A stretch of 64,000 bases of DNA from Deferribacteraceae bacterium UBA6793 (lineage in GTDB: Bacteria; Chrysiogenota; Deferribacteres; Deferribacterales; Geovibrionaceae), in NCBI GenBank assembly GCA_002452405.1, contig DKFP01000014.1, forward strand, positions 1 through 64,000. Reading direction: 5' to 3'. Made by a program: the position numbers and the translations under genes. The notes beneath the pieces are model-generated. The model had not been told where the DNA came from. It did no database searches and was given only the letters and a program-made list of their open reading frames with translations. Of the stretch, positions 34,595 to 43,662 are shown in pieces; the stretch's first letter is position 1, and the number at the start of each line of letters is the position of its first letter.

Positions 34595-36128
34595 TCCAGT
34601 CTTTATCTTCCAGTGAAATTGCCATTATCTTCTGATATTTATCATCGAAGTAGTAGACCATGTTCTTCTGGTTCTCCCTGATTGATACACGTTCTCTGTA
34701 TATCTGAACATCTATACCGCCGTAAAGTTCACCGAGCACTTTCAGCCTCGGTCTGGGGTGGTGTGCCTCTCTGATGAGCTTCTGCATGGCAGCATCCGCC
34801 ACGGCGATCTTTCCGTCCAGTTGTTTTCTCAGCGCGATGAGCTGGCGAACCTTCGGGTTATCCAGCACCTCTTTCTTTTTCAGGTTAACGCCGCCGAGAA
34901 ATTCATCTATCTTTGCTTTGTTTTCAAGGTACTTGTCTTTGTTCGCTTTAATATCTTCCAGCTCTTTTTCAAAATAGAATTTTGTGCCGACGCTTATGGT
35001 AAATCTTGAGTTGCCCACTGTTCCCGCCTGAACAACGCGAACCTCTTCAAAAGCGGTTATTTCGCCGCCGGCAATGATGCCGGGGTCTTTAACAGCCTCA
35101 ACCCTTCCGCCTGCACGCATACGGCTGTTGTAAGCGTATTTTGTCACCTCTATGTTTCCGCGTGCCTCGATGTTGGCATTTTCGGCATATCCCAGATAAA
35201 CGTCGCCTTTGGCGCGTATCATGCCTTTTCCGTCGCCGCGCACACCCAGCTTGATAACAACGTTTCCGCCGCTTTCAATAATGGCATCCTGACAAACACC
35301 CTCTATGAAGATATCCTTTTCCGCCTTCACCGTAAAGTTGGAAAGAACGTCATTTTTAATATATACATTTCCGTTGAATACTATATTGCCTGTTCCATAG
35401 TCAACGTTTCCGCGCACAGTATAGACCGGACTGACCTCCAGAGTGTTTCTGATGAAGGTCACACAACCGTCGGTAAGGGCATAAAATTCTGTTTTGTCAC
35501 CCTCTACCCGAACCCCTTCTCCGGCGTATATCTCAGTATCTATACCCGCCTCCGCAGGCATTTCCTCGTTACGCACGGTCAGACCGCGAACACCGGCAGT
35601 GGCTGGCTTTTTTGTGAGCAGCAGGTCGCCTTCGTTAACAACCCTTATGTTGTCGACGTTCCTGTAATCAACACGCCCGTTTTTCAGAATTCTCGGAGTG
35701 TTTTTGACCGGTTCGAAATTAAGAATGACCTGCGAATTCTTTCCGGATATAGGTTCCACACCCTCGGCAATGAGTACCTTTTCAGATATACCGCCGTCAC
35801 CGGCAAGTCTGACGATGTTGTTGATCGCCTCGCGGTTAATATTTACTGTGATTCTTTCGTGCTGGAGCAGCACCATGATGTCGTCGGTGGTAACTTTGTT
35901 TTCTGTGTTTACGCCGGGATATACATCAAGATACGCACGCAAACCATCAGATGTAACCCTGACCTCTGTCGCCGGGAGCACAACCTTATCGCTGACAACC
36001 TTAACGATTATCCTTCCGTGCTCGTCCCTTGAAGTAATAAAATCAGCACCTTCAAGATCATATCTTTCTGACATGAGTCTTATAAGGTCTTTTTCATCCC
36101 TGCCTGTGTAATTCTTTAAAAGATTCAT
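34584..36128 (-). CDS. FapA / DUF342 family protein
   Basis: A 514-residue DUF342 protein. The N-terminal part (about 1-165) is followed by a right-handed beta-helix-like core rich in Gly/Val/Asn repeats (GNIVFNGNVYIKNDVLSN, GGNVVIKLGV, KGDVYLGYAENANIEARGN), then a coiled coil (about 385-450) and a short C-terminal beta domain. FapA of Vibrio promotes polar flagellar assembly, and DUF342 genes are often linked to flagella or polymer export. The adjacent flagellar cluster fits, but the role here is not proven. It overlaps the upstream kinase gene by 35 bases. Confidence 0.88.
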   Translation of the reverse strand: MNLLKNYTGRDEKDLIRLMSERYDLEGADFITSRDEHGRIIVKVVSDKVVLPATEVRVTSDGLRAYLDVYPGVNTENKVTTDDIMVLLQHERITVNINREAINNIVRLAGDGGISEKVLIAEGVEPISGKNSQVILNFEPVKNTPRILKNGRVDYRNVDNIRVVNEGDLLLTKKPATAGVRGLTVRNEEMPAEAGIDTEIYAGEGVRVEGDKTEFYALTDGCVTFIRNTLEVSPVYTVRGNVDYGTGNIVFNGNVYIKNDVLSNFTVKAEKDIFIEGVCQDAIIESGGNVVIKLGVRGDGKGMIRAKGDVYLGYAENANIEARGNIEVTKYAYNSRMRAGGRVEAVKDPGIIAGGEITAFEEVRVVQAGTVGNSRFTISVGTKFYFEKELEDIKANKDKYLENKAKIDEFLGGVNLKKKEVLDNPKVRQLIALRKQLDGKIAVADAAMQKLIREAHHPRPRLKVLGELYGGIDVQIYRERVSIRENQKNMVYYFDDKYQKIMAISLEDKDWNDE

Positions 36129-37269
36129 AATTAAATGGTATCCTCACGGTAAATTCGGTGTACACCCCTTCTTCCGAATCGACATCGATTGTACCGCAGT
36201 GAGCTTCAACTATCATCTTAACAATGGCCAGCCCAAGTCCGGTGCCTTTGGTTTTGCCGGAGGTGAAAAAAGGCAGAAACAGCTTTTTTATGTTTTCGCC
36301 GCATATCCCTTTTCCCGTATCGCGCACTCTGATGACACAGAGTTCTCCCTCTTTTCCGGCGGTAAGTCTTACAGTACCAGTTCCGGGCAGAGCGTCTATG
36401 GCGTTTGAGACAAGATTGAAAATCACTCTGAATATCTTGCCCCTGTCCACCTTCATTATAATATCGTCCAAAACCTCTACATCTACATGAATCGCAGTAT
36501 CTCTGGTCATTATATTAGCATGTTTTCTGATTTCATCAAACAGCTCGGATATGCGAAAAGTTTCGATTGTTATCGAAACGCTCTGTCTGGAAAAATCCAG
36601 AATATCCATCGTAAGCCCGTGTATCCGCTTTACCTCGGAGTGGATGGCGTCGATATACTCCTGCATCTCAGGTTTGATATCCTTTTCAAGCGCCATAAGC
36701 TCCAGATATGACTGAACAATATTCAGCAGATTCTTTATGTCATGGGCGATGGCGGAATTTAACATTCCTATCACCCGCAGATTTTCGCTTTTGCGCATAT
36801 CGCTGTACATGTTAAATCTGTCAACTCCCAGTGCACACTGAGAAGCGATAAAACGTGCAATTTTCACATCGTCTTCGGTAAAAAAATCGTCCTCTTTATC
36901 TGTAAGATTGAGCACGCCGAGGATTTTGTCACCCTTTTTCAGCGGAACAGACATAAAAGAAGAGGTCTGATAGCCGAGAACATCGTTATCGGTGTCAGTT
37001 TTGTTGGACATTACCTCGATTCCTGTCTTTGCCACCTTTCCGGCTATCCCGTCGCCGAGACGGATATGCACAGAGGAGTGGTCCACCTCGAAACCTGCGT
37101 GGGCGTACATCTTCAGATACTCATCTTCTATAAGCATCAGAGAGATACGCTTAACCCCCAGGTATTCCTTCGCTATGTTGATGATAGCGGGAAGGAGGTT
37201 GTGCAGCTCGAACATGCTGTTCATTTTTTCGGAGATCTCAACTAGGACCTCCAGAAACTCTCTTCTCAG
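36094..37269 (-). CDS. Histidine kinase with N-terminal GAF domain, probable CTG start
   Basis: A soluble kinase with a GAF domain (first ~170 residues), HisKA (LNSAIAHDIKNLLNIV, His in IAHDIKN) and ATPase (NLVSNAIDA, DTGKGI, GTGLGLAIV). The first ATG (37224) has no ribosome site and would cut into the first GAF helix. The frame continues upstream as RREFLEVLVEISEK, matching the usual GAF helix, to a CTG at 37267-37269 that overlaps the mqnC stop (CTGA) and has GAGG 8 bases upstream. I therefore place the start there, giving 391 residues; with ATG it would be 376. No regulator is adjacent. Confidence 0.8.
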   Translation of the reverse strand: MRREFLEVLVEISEKMNSMFELHNLLPAIINIAKEYLGVKRISLMLIEDEYLKMYAHAGFEVDHSSVHIRLGDGIAGKVAKTGIEVMSNKTDTDNDVLGYQTSSFMSVPLKKGDKILGVLNLTDKEDDFFTEDDVKIARFIASQCALGVDRFNMYSDMRKSENLRVIGMLNSAIAHDIKNLLNIVQSYLELMALEKDIKPEMQEYIDAIHSEVKRIHGLTMDILDFSRQSVSITIETFRISELFDEIRKHANIMTRDTAIHVDVEVLDDIIMKVDRGKIFRVIFNLVSNAIDALPGTGTVRLTAGKEGELCVIRVRDTGKGICGENIKKLFLPFFTSGKTKGTGLGLAIVKMIVEAHCGTIDVDSEEGVYTEFTVRIPFNYESFKELHRQG

Positions 37270-38294
37270 TCGAAATACCTCAGAATGTTATATTGCATAT
37301 CCCGCTGGGCAGGGATAAATCCCGCTTTGCGGATATTGTTGTTTATCTCTTCGATACTCATGCGGAAGCCCACACCGCAGGCAGCCACAACGTTCTCCTC
37401 TATCATAAGGCTTCCGAAGTCGTTTCCGCCGAAACGAAGTGCAGTCTGCCCTATCTTAGGTCCCTGTGTGACCCATGAAACCTGAATATTCGGCACGTTG
37501 TCCAGATAGATGCGCGCCATGGCAAGGAGTCTCAGATATTCCACTGCGGAAACGTTCTCGCCCCCCAGTTCGGTGTTTGCAGGCTGATACGGCCAGGGGA
37601 TAAAAGCTGTGAAGCCCCCGGTTCTGTCCTGCACACTCCTTATCTTATCAAAATGTTCTATGATATGCTCAATTTTATCCGTTTTTTTGAACATCATTGT
37701 AGCAGTGGTCTTCAAACCGAGCCCGTGGGCTGTTTCCATAACCCCAAGCCATTTGTCGGAAGAAATCTTGTTCGGACTTACCAGCTTCCTTTCGGAATCC
37801 ACCAGCAGCTCCGCGCCCGCACCGGGTATGGAATCAAGCCCGGCAGCAACCAATCGTTTTATGGTATCTTCGACGGAAATCCCTTCAATTTTTGCTATGT
37901 GGCTTATCTCCGGCGCGGAAAGCCCGTGTATCCAGACTCCCTGCTCTTTAATAAAGCGCATCATCCCTTCATAGAAGTCTATGCTGAGTTCCGGGTGCAG
38001 CCCGCCCTGTAAAAGTATCTGGGTGCCGCCCAGTGACTTTGTCTCGTCTATCTTTGACTTGAGCAGCTCGTGGCTTATGACATATCCGCCATCGTCTTTT
38101 ATATCCTTATAAAATGCACAGAAAGAGCATTTGCATGTGCATATATTGGTATAGTTTATGTTGCGGTCTATTACATATGCGACCACACCTTCCGGGTGCA
38201 TCCGTTTTCTTGTTTCGTCAGCAAGTGTTGCCAGCTCGAAAAAATCCGCATCGGCAAGCATCCTGCATCCATCTTCAAAACTTATTCTGGACAA
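37266..38294 (-). CDS. mqnC: Cyclic dehypoxanthinyl futalosine synthase (menaquinone)
   Basis: A 342-residue radical SAM enzyme of the futalosine pathway to menaquinone. CTCKCSFC gives the CxxxCxxC motif that binds the [4Fe-4S] cluster. LLQGGLHPEL, DSIPGAGAELL and TGGFTAFIPWPYQP are typical of MqnC rather than its relatives MqnE or CofH. It cyclises dehypoxanthinyl futalosine. The start is TTG 38294 with GAGG 7 bases upstream; no suitable ATG exists. It heads the minus-strand string and diverges from fliR. Other mqn genes are outside the window. Confidence 0.9.
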   Translation of the reverse strand: MSRISFEDGCRMLADADFFELATLADETRKRMHPEGVVAYVIDRNINYTNICTCKCSFCAFYKDIKDDGGYVISHELLKSKIDETKSLGGTQILLQGGLHPELSIDFYEGMMRFIKEQGVWIHGLSAPEISHIAKIEGISVEDTIKRLVAAGLDSIPGAGAELLVDSERKLVSPNKISSDKWLGVMETAHGLGLKTTATMMFKKTDKIEHIIEHFDKIRSVQDRTGGFTAFIPWPYQPANTELGGENVSAVEYLRLLAMARIYLDNVPNIQVSWVTQGPKIGQTALRFGGNDFGSLMIEENVVAACGVGFRMSIEEINNNIRKAGFIPAQRDMQYNILRYFD

Positions 38295-38409
38295 TTAAAA
38301 ACCTCGATAAAATCTTCTCCACCTATAATTTTACATAATGGCGTAACAAATGAAAGTGTTTTTTCCTGAAATCCGTTGTAATTCTCTGTGACTGGCAATA
38401 GAATGTGTC

Positions 38410-39183
38410 ATGTTTGACTTTTTATACGACACATCCCTTTTTGTCACGTTTCTGATGGTCATGGTACGCACGGCTGCGATAATGTTTACCGCGCCCGTTT
38501 TCGGCAGCAACATAATAAAACCACATATCCGTATGCTTTTTTCTCTGGTTTTCGCCATGATAATATATACATCCGTAAAAAAACTGGATATACCGGATCC
38601 TTCGGGACCCATGCTCATCCTTATGATAGGCAGAGAAGTGATACTCGGCGCATGTATAGGTATGCTTTCCCAGATGCTGTTCATAGGCGTTCAGCTCGGC
38701 GGACAGATAATCGGTACCCAGATGGGATTCGGCGTGGTAAACGTTTTCGATCCGCAGGCTAATATCTCAATCTCCATCATCTCCCAGTTCATGAACATTG
38801 CCATGATACTGATTTTCATAGCCGTTGGCGGGCACCTTCTGCTGATTCAGGCTATCAGGGCATCCTTTGACACGATACCGGTCGGCATACACGCCATCAA
38901 CCCGGATTCTTTCCTGTATATTACAAAGATGTTTTCCACCATATTCGTAACGGCGCTTAAAATAACCGCTCCGGTATTCATAACCCTTCTGGTTCTCCAG
39001 CTTGTGCTGGGGATAATGGGGCGCATGGTACCGCAGCTCAACCTTATGATAGTCGGCTTCCCTATACAGATTTCCGTGGGCATGACGGTACTTGCCATCG
39101 GAATGAGTTATTTCTATATCGTATTTGAAAAGCTGATGCACCGATATTTCGAAGAGGTTGCAAACCTCATAAGGTATTTCTGA
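38410..39183 (+). CDS. fliR: Flagellar export apparatus protein FliR
   Basis: A 257-residue membrane protein of the flagellar type III export gate, of normal length, with about six helices. It starts with FDFLYDTSLFVTFLMVMVR and APVFGSN, and contains GAQIGTQMGFG-like residues (GGQIIGTQMGFGVVN) and a C-terminal LVLGIMGRMVPQLN. fliP and fliQ, normally just upstream, are absent: 115 bases upstream is the divergent mqnC. The ATG 38410 has only a weak ribosome site. It is 1 base before flhB. Confidence 0.95.
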   Translation: MFDFLYDTSLFVTFLMVMVRTAAIMFTAPVFGSNIIKPHIRMLFSLVFAMIIYTSVKKLDIPDPSGPMLILMIGREVILGACIGMLSQMLFIGVQLGGQIIGTQMGFGVVNVFDPQANISISIISQFMNIAMILIFIAVGGHLLLIQAIRASFDTIPVGIHAINPDSFLYITKMFSTIFVTALKITAPVFITLLVLQLVLGIMGRMVPQLNLMIVGFPIQISVGMTVLAIGMSYFYIVFEKLMHRYFEEVANLIRYF

Positions 39184-39184
39184 C

Positions 39185-40234
39185 ATGGCCGACGAAAGCA
39201 AAACCGAAGACCCGACGGGTAAGCGGCTTTCAGACGCCGCCAAAGAAGGGAATATACCGAAAAGCCGCGAACTCTCCACCGCACTGATACTTCTTTCCAG
39301 CGCGGTGTTCCTGCATTTTTACGCACCCTATTTCATGCGTGGTCTGGGCAGACTCATGCGGGAGCTGCTCACGATAAGAGACCACAACATTACTGTTGAC
39401 AGTCTTATGGGACTTCTGGTTTTCTGCACGAAAGAAGCGGGTCTGATAGTCGCACCATTTATGGGGCTGCTGCTCTTCATCTCCGTTGCGGCAAACGTCA
39501 TGCAGGTGGGTTTTGTCTTCACGCCTAAAGCACTTGAACTGAAACTGGACAGGATAAACCCTTTCACTGGTTTCGGGCGGTTTTTTTCGAAAAAAAGTCT
39601 GGTTGAGCTTCTGAAATCTATTTTCAAGATATTTGTCGTGGGCTGGTTCGCCTATTTCATCGTCAAAGGAAAGATGGAGACCATCGTAACCCTTGCCGAT
39701 GCGGACATTCTTGATATCATAGAATATTTCGGGTCTCTGATGTATGAACTTGTCTGGAAAATAAGCCTGCTGGCACTTGTTATGGCGCTTATAGACTATG
39801 CCTATGTACGCTATCAGCACAAGCAAGACCTGAAAATGACAAAGCAGGAAGTCAAAGACGAGCACAAACAGATGGAGGGAGATCCGCAGATTAAAGGGCG
39901 CATCCGCAAGGCACAGAGAGAACTTGCGCGCCAGAGGATGATGGAGGACGTGCCGAAAGCCGACGTTGTCGTCACCAACCCAACTCACTATGCAGTCGCC
40001 CTGCGATATAACATAGGACAGGACAGAGCACCGGTATGCCTTGCGAAAGGTCAGCGGCTTATGGCACTTCGTATACGCGAAGTTGCAAAGGAACACGGCA
40101 TACTAATTCATGAGGATCCGCCCATTGCCCGCTCACTCTTCAAAACGGTTGACATAGGTGATGAAATACCTGAAAATCTGTACAAAGCCGTGGCGGAAAT
40201 TCTCGCACTTGTGGATAAATTTAAGAAGAAATAG
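39185..40234 (+). CDS. flhB: Flagellar export switch protein FlhB
   Basis: A 349-residue export gate protein that switches substrate class from hook to filament. The N-terminus DESKTEDPTGKRLSDAAKEG is standard; four membrane helices follow. The autocleavage site NPTH is at residues 265-268, and the FlhBcc domain ends at KFKKK. Length is normal. A second, soluble copy of the C-terminal domain lies at 2270-2584. A 126-base gap with a repeat follows before flhA. Confidence 0.97.
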   Translation: MADESKTEDPTGKRLSDAAKEGNIPKSRELSTALILLSSAVFLHFYAPYFMRGLGRLMRELLTIRDHNITVDSLMGLLVFCTKEAGLIVAPFMGLLLFISVAANVMQVGFVFTPKALELKLDRINPFTGFGRFFSKKSLVELLKSIFKIFVVGWFAYFIVKGKMETIVTLADADILDIIEYFGSLMYELVWKISLLALVMALIDYAYVRYQHKQDLKMTKQEVKDEHKQMEGDPQIKGRIRKAQRELARQRMMEDVPKADVVVTNPTHYAVALRYNIGQDRAPVCLAKGQRLMALRIREVAKEHGILIHEDPPIARSLFKTVDIGDEIPENLYKAVAEILALVDKFKKK

Positions 40235-40277
40235 AACACAGACTGCTTCGTCGCGATGCTCCTCGCAGAGACGGCTG
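40235..40277 (+). repeat. Dispersed repeat, copy C (half element)
   Basis: CACAGACTGCTTC (core GACTGCTTC 40241-40249) and TCGCAGAGACG (40263-40273) match the left arm of copy A almost base for base outside the variable middle. The opposite arm of the hairpin is missing. It begins directly at the flhB stop codon, inside the flagellar operon. The remaining 80 bases to flhA hold nothing I can identify. Confidence 0.65.
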
Positions 40278-40360
40278 TATTTTTTATTTGCTGGTTAGAT
40301 GAGAGCATACGAAATATGACGCAGTAATGCGCAGCATATAAACTTCAAAAAGGACGGTTG

Positions 40361-42445
40361 ATGGCTGACGTCAAAGAATATCTTAATATTTTAAAACAGA
40401 AAGAGATATCCTTCTCCGTGTTCTTCATGGCGATCATAGCCGTGATGGTACTTCCCGTGCCAGCTATTCTGCTCGACCTGCTGCTGACAGCAAGCGTTGC
40501 GTTCTCCATCGTAATCCTTATGGTGGCGATACACTCCGACCAGCCGCTGAAGTTTTCCACATTTCCCACGGTGCTTCTGATCGTCACACTGTTCAGGCTT
40601 TCTCTGAACGTTGCGACCACCAGAACCATCCTTCTCCACGGTTACGAAGGGGAGGACGCGGCAGGCGAAGTTATCCGCGCATTCGGACAGTTTGTTGTCG
40701 GCGGTAATTATGCCGTCGGTATCATAGTGTTCCTTATACTTATCATCATCAACTTTATGGTTATAACCAAAGGTTCAACCCGTATCGCGGAAGTTGCAGC
40801 AAGGTTCACACTGGATGCGATGCCCGGCAAGCAGATGTCCATCGATGCCGACCTCAACGCAGGAATGATATCCGAAGACGAAGCGAGACAGAAACGTATC
40901 GACATACAGAGAGAGGCTGATTACTACGGTTCCATGGATGGTGCCAGTAAGTTTGTGCGGGGAGACGCCGTTGCGGGTCTCATCATCACAGTTATCAACA
41001 TTCTCGGCGGTCTTGTCATAGGCGTTGTTCAGGGCGGGATGGAGGTCATTCAGGCTGCTGAAAGGTACACCATCCTGACCATAGGCGACGGTCTGGTCTC
41101 CCAGATACCTTCTCTTATAATATCAACAGCCGCGGGTCTTATCGTTTCACGGGCAGGCTCCGGAGGCGACCTGTCAAGCCAGCTTTTCGGGCAGCTCTTC
41201 AACAGCACCAAGGTTATGGGCATAACAGGCGGCATACTTCTGTTCTTCGCAATCATTCCCGGAATGCCTAAACTTTCGTTCATCCTTCTGGGTGCTCTGT
41301 TCATCTATCTCTCAAGACTGACAAGAACAGCAGGAAAAGAGAAAGAGAAGGAACTGGAAAAAGCCGAAACAGAAAAAGCAAAGGCTCCCGTTCCGGAAGA
41401 GGACGAGGTGAAAAGCCTTCTGGAGATGGATGTGCTGGAGCTGGAGATCGGTTTTGCTCTTATCCCGCTGGTTGACGCAAATCAGGGCGGAACACTGCTC
41501 AACCGTATAAAGGCTATCCGCCGTCAGCTCGCACTTGAAATGGGCTTCATAGTCCCTCCCGTGCGCATACGAGACAATTTACAGCTTGACGCGAACGGCT
41601 ATGCCGTTATGCTGAAAGGCGTAAGGATAAATACAGGCTCAATATTCCCCGACAAGTTCCTTATCATGAACCCCGAAGGTTCTGTCGCCAATTTCGACGG
41701 CATCCCCACCAAAGAACCGGCATACGGGCTGGAAGCAAAATGGGTCGATGAGGCGGTCAAGGAGATGGCGGAAATAGAGGGCTGCACAATAGTTGACCCG
41801 TCGACAGTAATTGCAACGCACCTTACGGAGATAATAAAATCCAACGCCCATGAACTGCTCGGAAGACAGGAAACTCAGGAGCTTCTGGACAAGCTCAAGG
41901 AAAAATATCCCAAGCTGGTGGACGATGTCGTTCCCGCTATACTCGACCTCGGTACTGTAAACCGGGTACTTCAGGCACTTCTGAAAGAGCGCGTTTCCAT
42001 CAGAAACCTTCAGACAATTCTGGAGATACTGGCAACCTACGGAATGCAGAACAAGCATCCCGATTTCCTCACGGAACGCGTGCGCGCGGTGCTGAAACGC
42101 CAGATAACAGAAAGTTTCCTCGCTGCGGACGGAAAACTCTACGTTTTCACACTGCCGTCAAAGGTGGAACAATTCGTAGCCACAAACATACAAAAAGGCG
42201 ACGACGGACAGGAGATTGTCATAGACCCGTCCGTTGCACAGAAGATACTGTCTGCTATAATTCAGAAAAGCGACCAGTGTATCGCCAAAAGTCTGCCGCC
42301 GGTGCTTATAGTTTCGCCGCCGATAAGACTGCCCATGAGAAGATTTGTTGAAAAATTCGTTCACAATATCAATATTATGTCCCATAATGAGATAAGCGAC
42401 AGCGTAAGGATTGAAAGCCTCGGTATGCTGGAGATTAATATATGA
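40361..42445 (+). CDS. flhA: Flagellar export apparatus protein FlhA
   Basis: A 694-residue export gate protein with eight membrane helices (to about residue 320), a linker rich in E/K, and a large cytoplasmic chaperone-docking domain. LLLIVTLFRLSLNVATTR, DAMPGKQMSIDADLNAG and EADYYGSMDGASKFVRGDA are FHIPEP-family signatures. An in-frame TTG lies 3 bases before, but ATG 40361 has AGGA 6 bases upstream. It overlaps flhF by 4 bases. Confidence 0.98.
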   Translation: MADVKEYLNILKQKEISFSVFFMAIIAVMVLPVPAILLDLLLTASVAFSIVILMVAIHSDQPLKFSTFPTVLLIVTLFRLSLNVATTRTILLHGYEGEDAAGEVIRAFGQFVVGGNYAVGIIVFLILIIINFMVITKGSTRIAEVAARFTLDAMPGKQMSIDADLNAGMISEDEARQKRIDIQREADYYGSMDGASKFVRGDAVAGLIITVINILGGLVIGVVQGGMEVIQAAERYTILTIGDGLVSQIPSLIISTAAGLIVSRAGSGGDLSSQLFGQLFNSTKVMGITGGILLFFAIIPGMPKLSFILLGALFIYLSRLTRTAGKEKEKELEKAETEKAKAPVPEEDEVKSLLEMDVLELEIGFALIPLVDANQGGTLLNRIKAIRRQLALEMGFIVPPVRIRDNLQLDANGYAVMLKGVRINTGSIFPDKFLIMNPEGSVANFDGIPTKEPAYGLEAKWVDEAVKEMAEIEGCTIVDPSTVIATHLTEIIKSNAHELLGRQETQELLDKLKEKYPKLVDDVVPAILDLGTVNRVLQALLKERVSIRNLQTILEILATYGMQNKHPDFLTERVRAVLKRQITESFLAADGKLYVFTLPSKVEQFVATNIQKGDDGQEIVIDPSVAQKILSAIIQKSDQCIAKSLPPVLIVSPPIRLPMRRFVEKFVHNINIMSHNEISDSVRIESLGMLEINI

Positions 42446-43662
42446 GAATCAAGAAGTACGAAGTCTTCGATATGAAGGAGGCGATGAAGCTCATAAAGGA
42501 GGAGCTTGGTCCCGAAGCGATGATTCTTTCCACCCGCAAGGTGGTCAAAAACAACAGTTTCGGTCTCTTTTCGCGCCCAATCATAGAGGTGACTGTCGGT
42601 ATAGAGGATGATGAACGGGTTGTTAACGCCAAAAAAAACGGCGCAAAACCCGCCGCGCCCGCAGCAAACCCTTATGCAAATACATACAAACCGCAGCAGT
42701 TCAAACCCGCCGTGCCGGAGAAATCCGAATCGGATAAGATAACCGAAGTCATAAACGCCCTGGGACTCAACAAGTTTGAAGGACTTGTAAACGACATAGC
42801 GGAAATAAAACGTCAGATGATGGAGATAAAGTCCGGTATGAAGGACAGCTTTGTTGTAGATCTGTCCCAGCCTGTTCTTGAGTTTTACAATATATTGCTT
42901 AAAAACGGCGTTGACGACGATATCGCCTACAAGTTTCTGAAAAAAATAGAAAAACGTGCGGCGGCAGGACTCACCCGCAATCAGGTGAAAAACCTCTCAG
43001 TGCAGCTTCTCGGCGACCTGATACCCATGGAAAAAGACTACTTCTCCATGATAAAACAGAAGGTACTCGCGCTCGTGGGACCAACAGGGGTTGGCAAAAC
43101 CACAACCATAGCGAAAATTGCCGCCAACCTGAGCCTCCAGCTTAAAAAATCAGTTGCGCTCATAACGATAGATAATTTCCGGATAGGCGCCGTGGAACAG
43201 CTGAAAAACTATGCAGAGATTGTCAGCATCCCTCTCAGGGTGGCTTCCTCCCCCGCCGAGCTTGAAAAAACCATTTACGAACTCAGAGATTATGAGTATG
43301 TGTTCATAGACTCTATGGGGCGAAGCCAGTTCGACAACGAACAGATAGGCGACCTGAGAAAATTCCTTGAGGTCAGCCCTCTCATAAAAGTGGCTCTGGT
43401 GCTCTCCATGAGTTGCAACCACGCAGAACTTACGGACACATTCGACAGATATTCGAAGCTCATGCCGGAATACGTGATCTTCACAAAGCTGGACGAAACT
43501 AAATATTTCGGTCCGCTGATAAATCTGCCGATAAAGAAAAAAACACCGGTTATGCTGTTATCAAAAGGACAAAATGTACCGGACGATATGGAGTTACCCG
43601 ATGGCAGAAAAATTGCTACTCAGGTGCTCAGAGAGATACCGTCCCTATGGAGCGATAAATGA
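42442..43662 (+). CDS. flhF: Flagellar GTPase FlhF
   Basis: A 406-residue SRP-type GTPase that places flagella, usually at a pole. It has an N-terminal basic region (MRIKKYEVFDMKEAMKLIKE), a disordered P/A-rich linker (about 62-100), an N domain, and a G domain with P-loop GPTGVGKTTTIAKIA from residue 213. IDSMGRS and FTKLDETKYFG are the later GTPase motifs. It overlaps flhA and flhG by 4 bases each. The DNFRIGAVEQL block is SRP-like. Confidence 0.97.
   Translation: MRIKKYEVFDMKEAMKLIKEELGPEAMILSTRKVVKNNSFGLFSRPIIEVTVGIEDDERVVNAKKNGAKPAAPAANPYANTYKPQQFKPAVPEKSESDKITEVINALGLNKFEGLVNDIAEIKRQMMEIKSGMKDSFVVDLSQPVLEFYNILLKNGVDDDIAYKFLKKIEKRAAAGLTRNQVKNLSVQLLGDLIPMEKDYFSMIKQKVLALVGPTGVGKTTTIAKIAANLSLQLKKSVALITIDNFRIGAVEQLKNYAEIVSIPLRVASSPAELEKTIYELRDYEYVFIDSMGRSQFDNEQIGDLRKFLEVSPLIKVALVLSMSCNHAELTDTFDRYSKLMPEYVIFTKLDETKYFGPLINLPIKKKTPVMLLSKGQNVPDDMELPDGRKIATQVLREIPSLWSDK

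Noticed and set aside
38295..38409. Sigma-54 or sigma-28 promoter before fliR
   Set aside because: I searched for GG-N10-GC and TAAA-N15-GCCGATAA types; TGGCAATAGAATGT fails the -12 element, and only a lone TATAAT (38324-38329) remains without a good -35.
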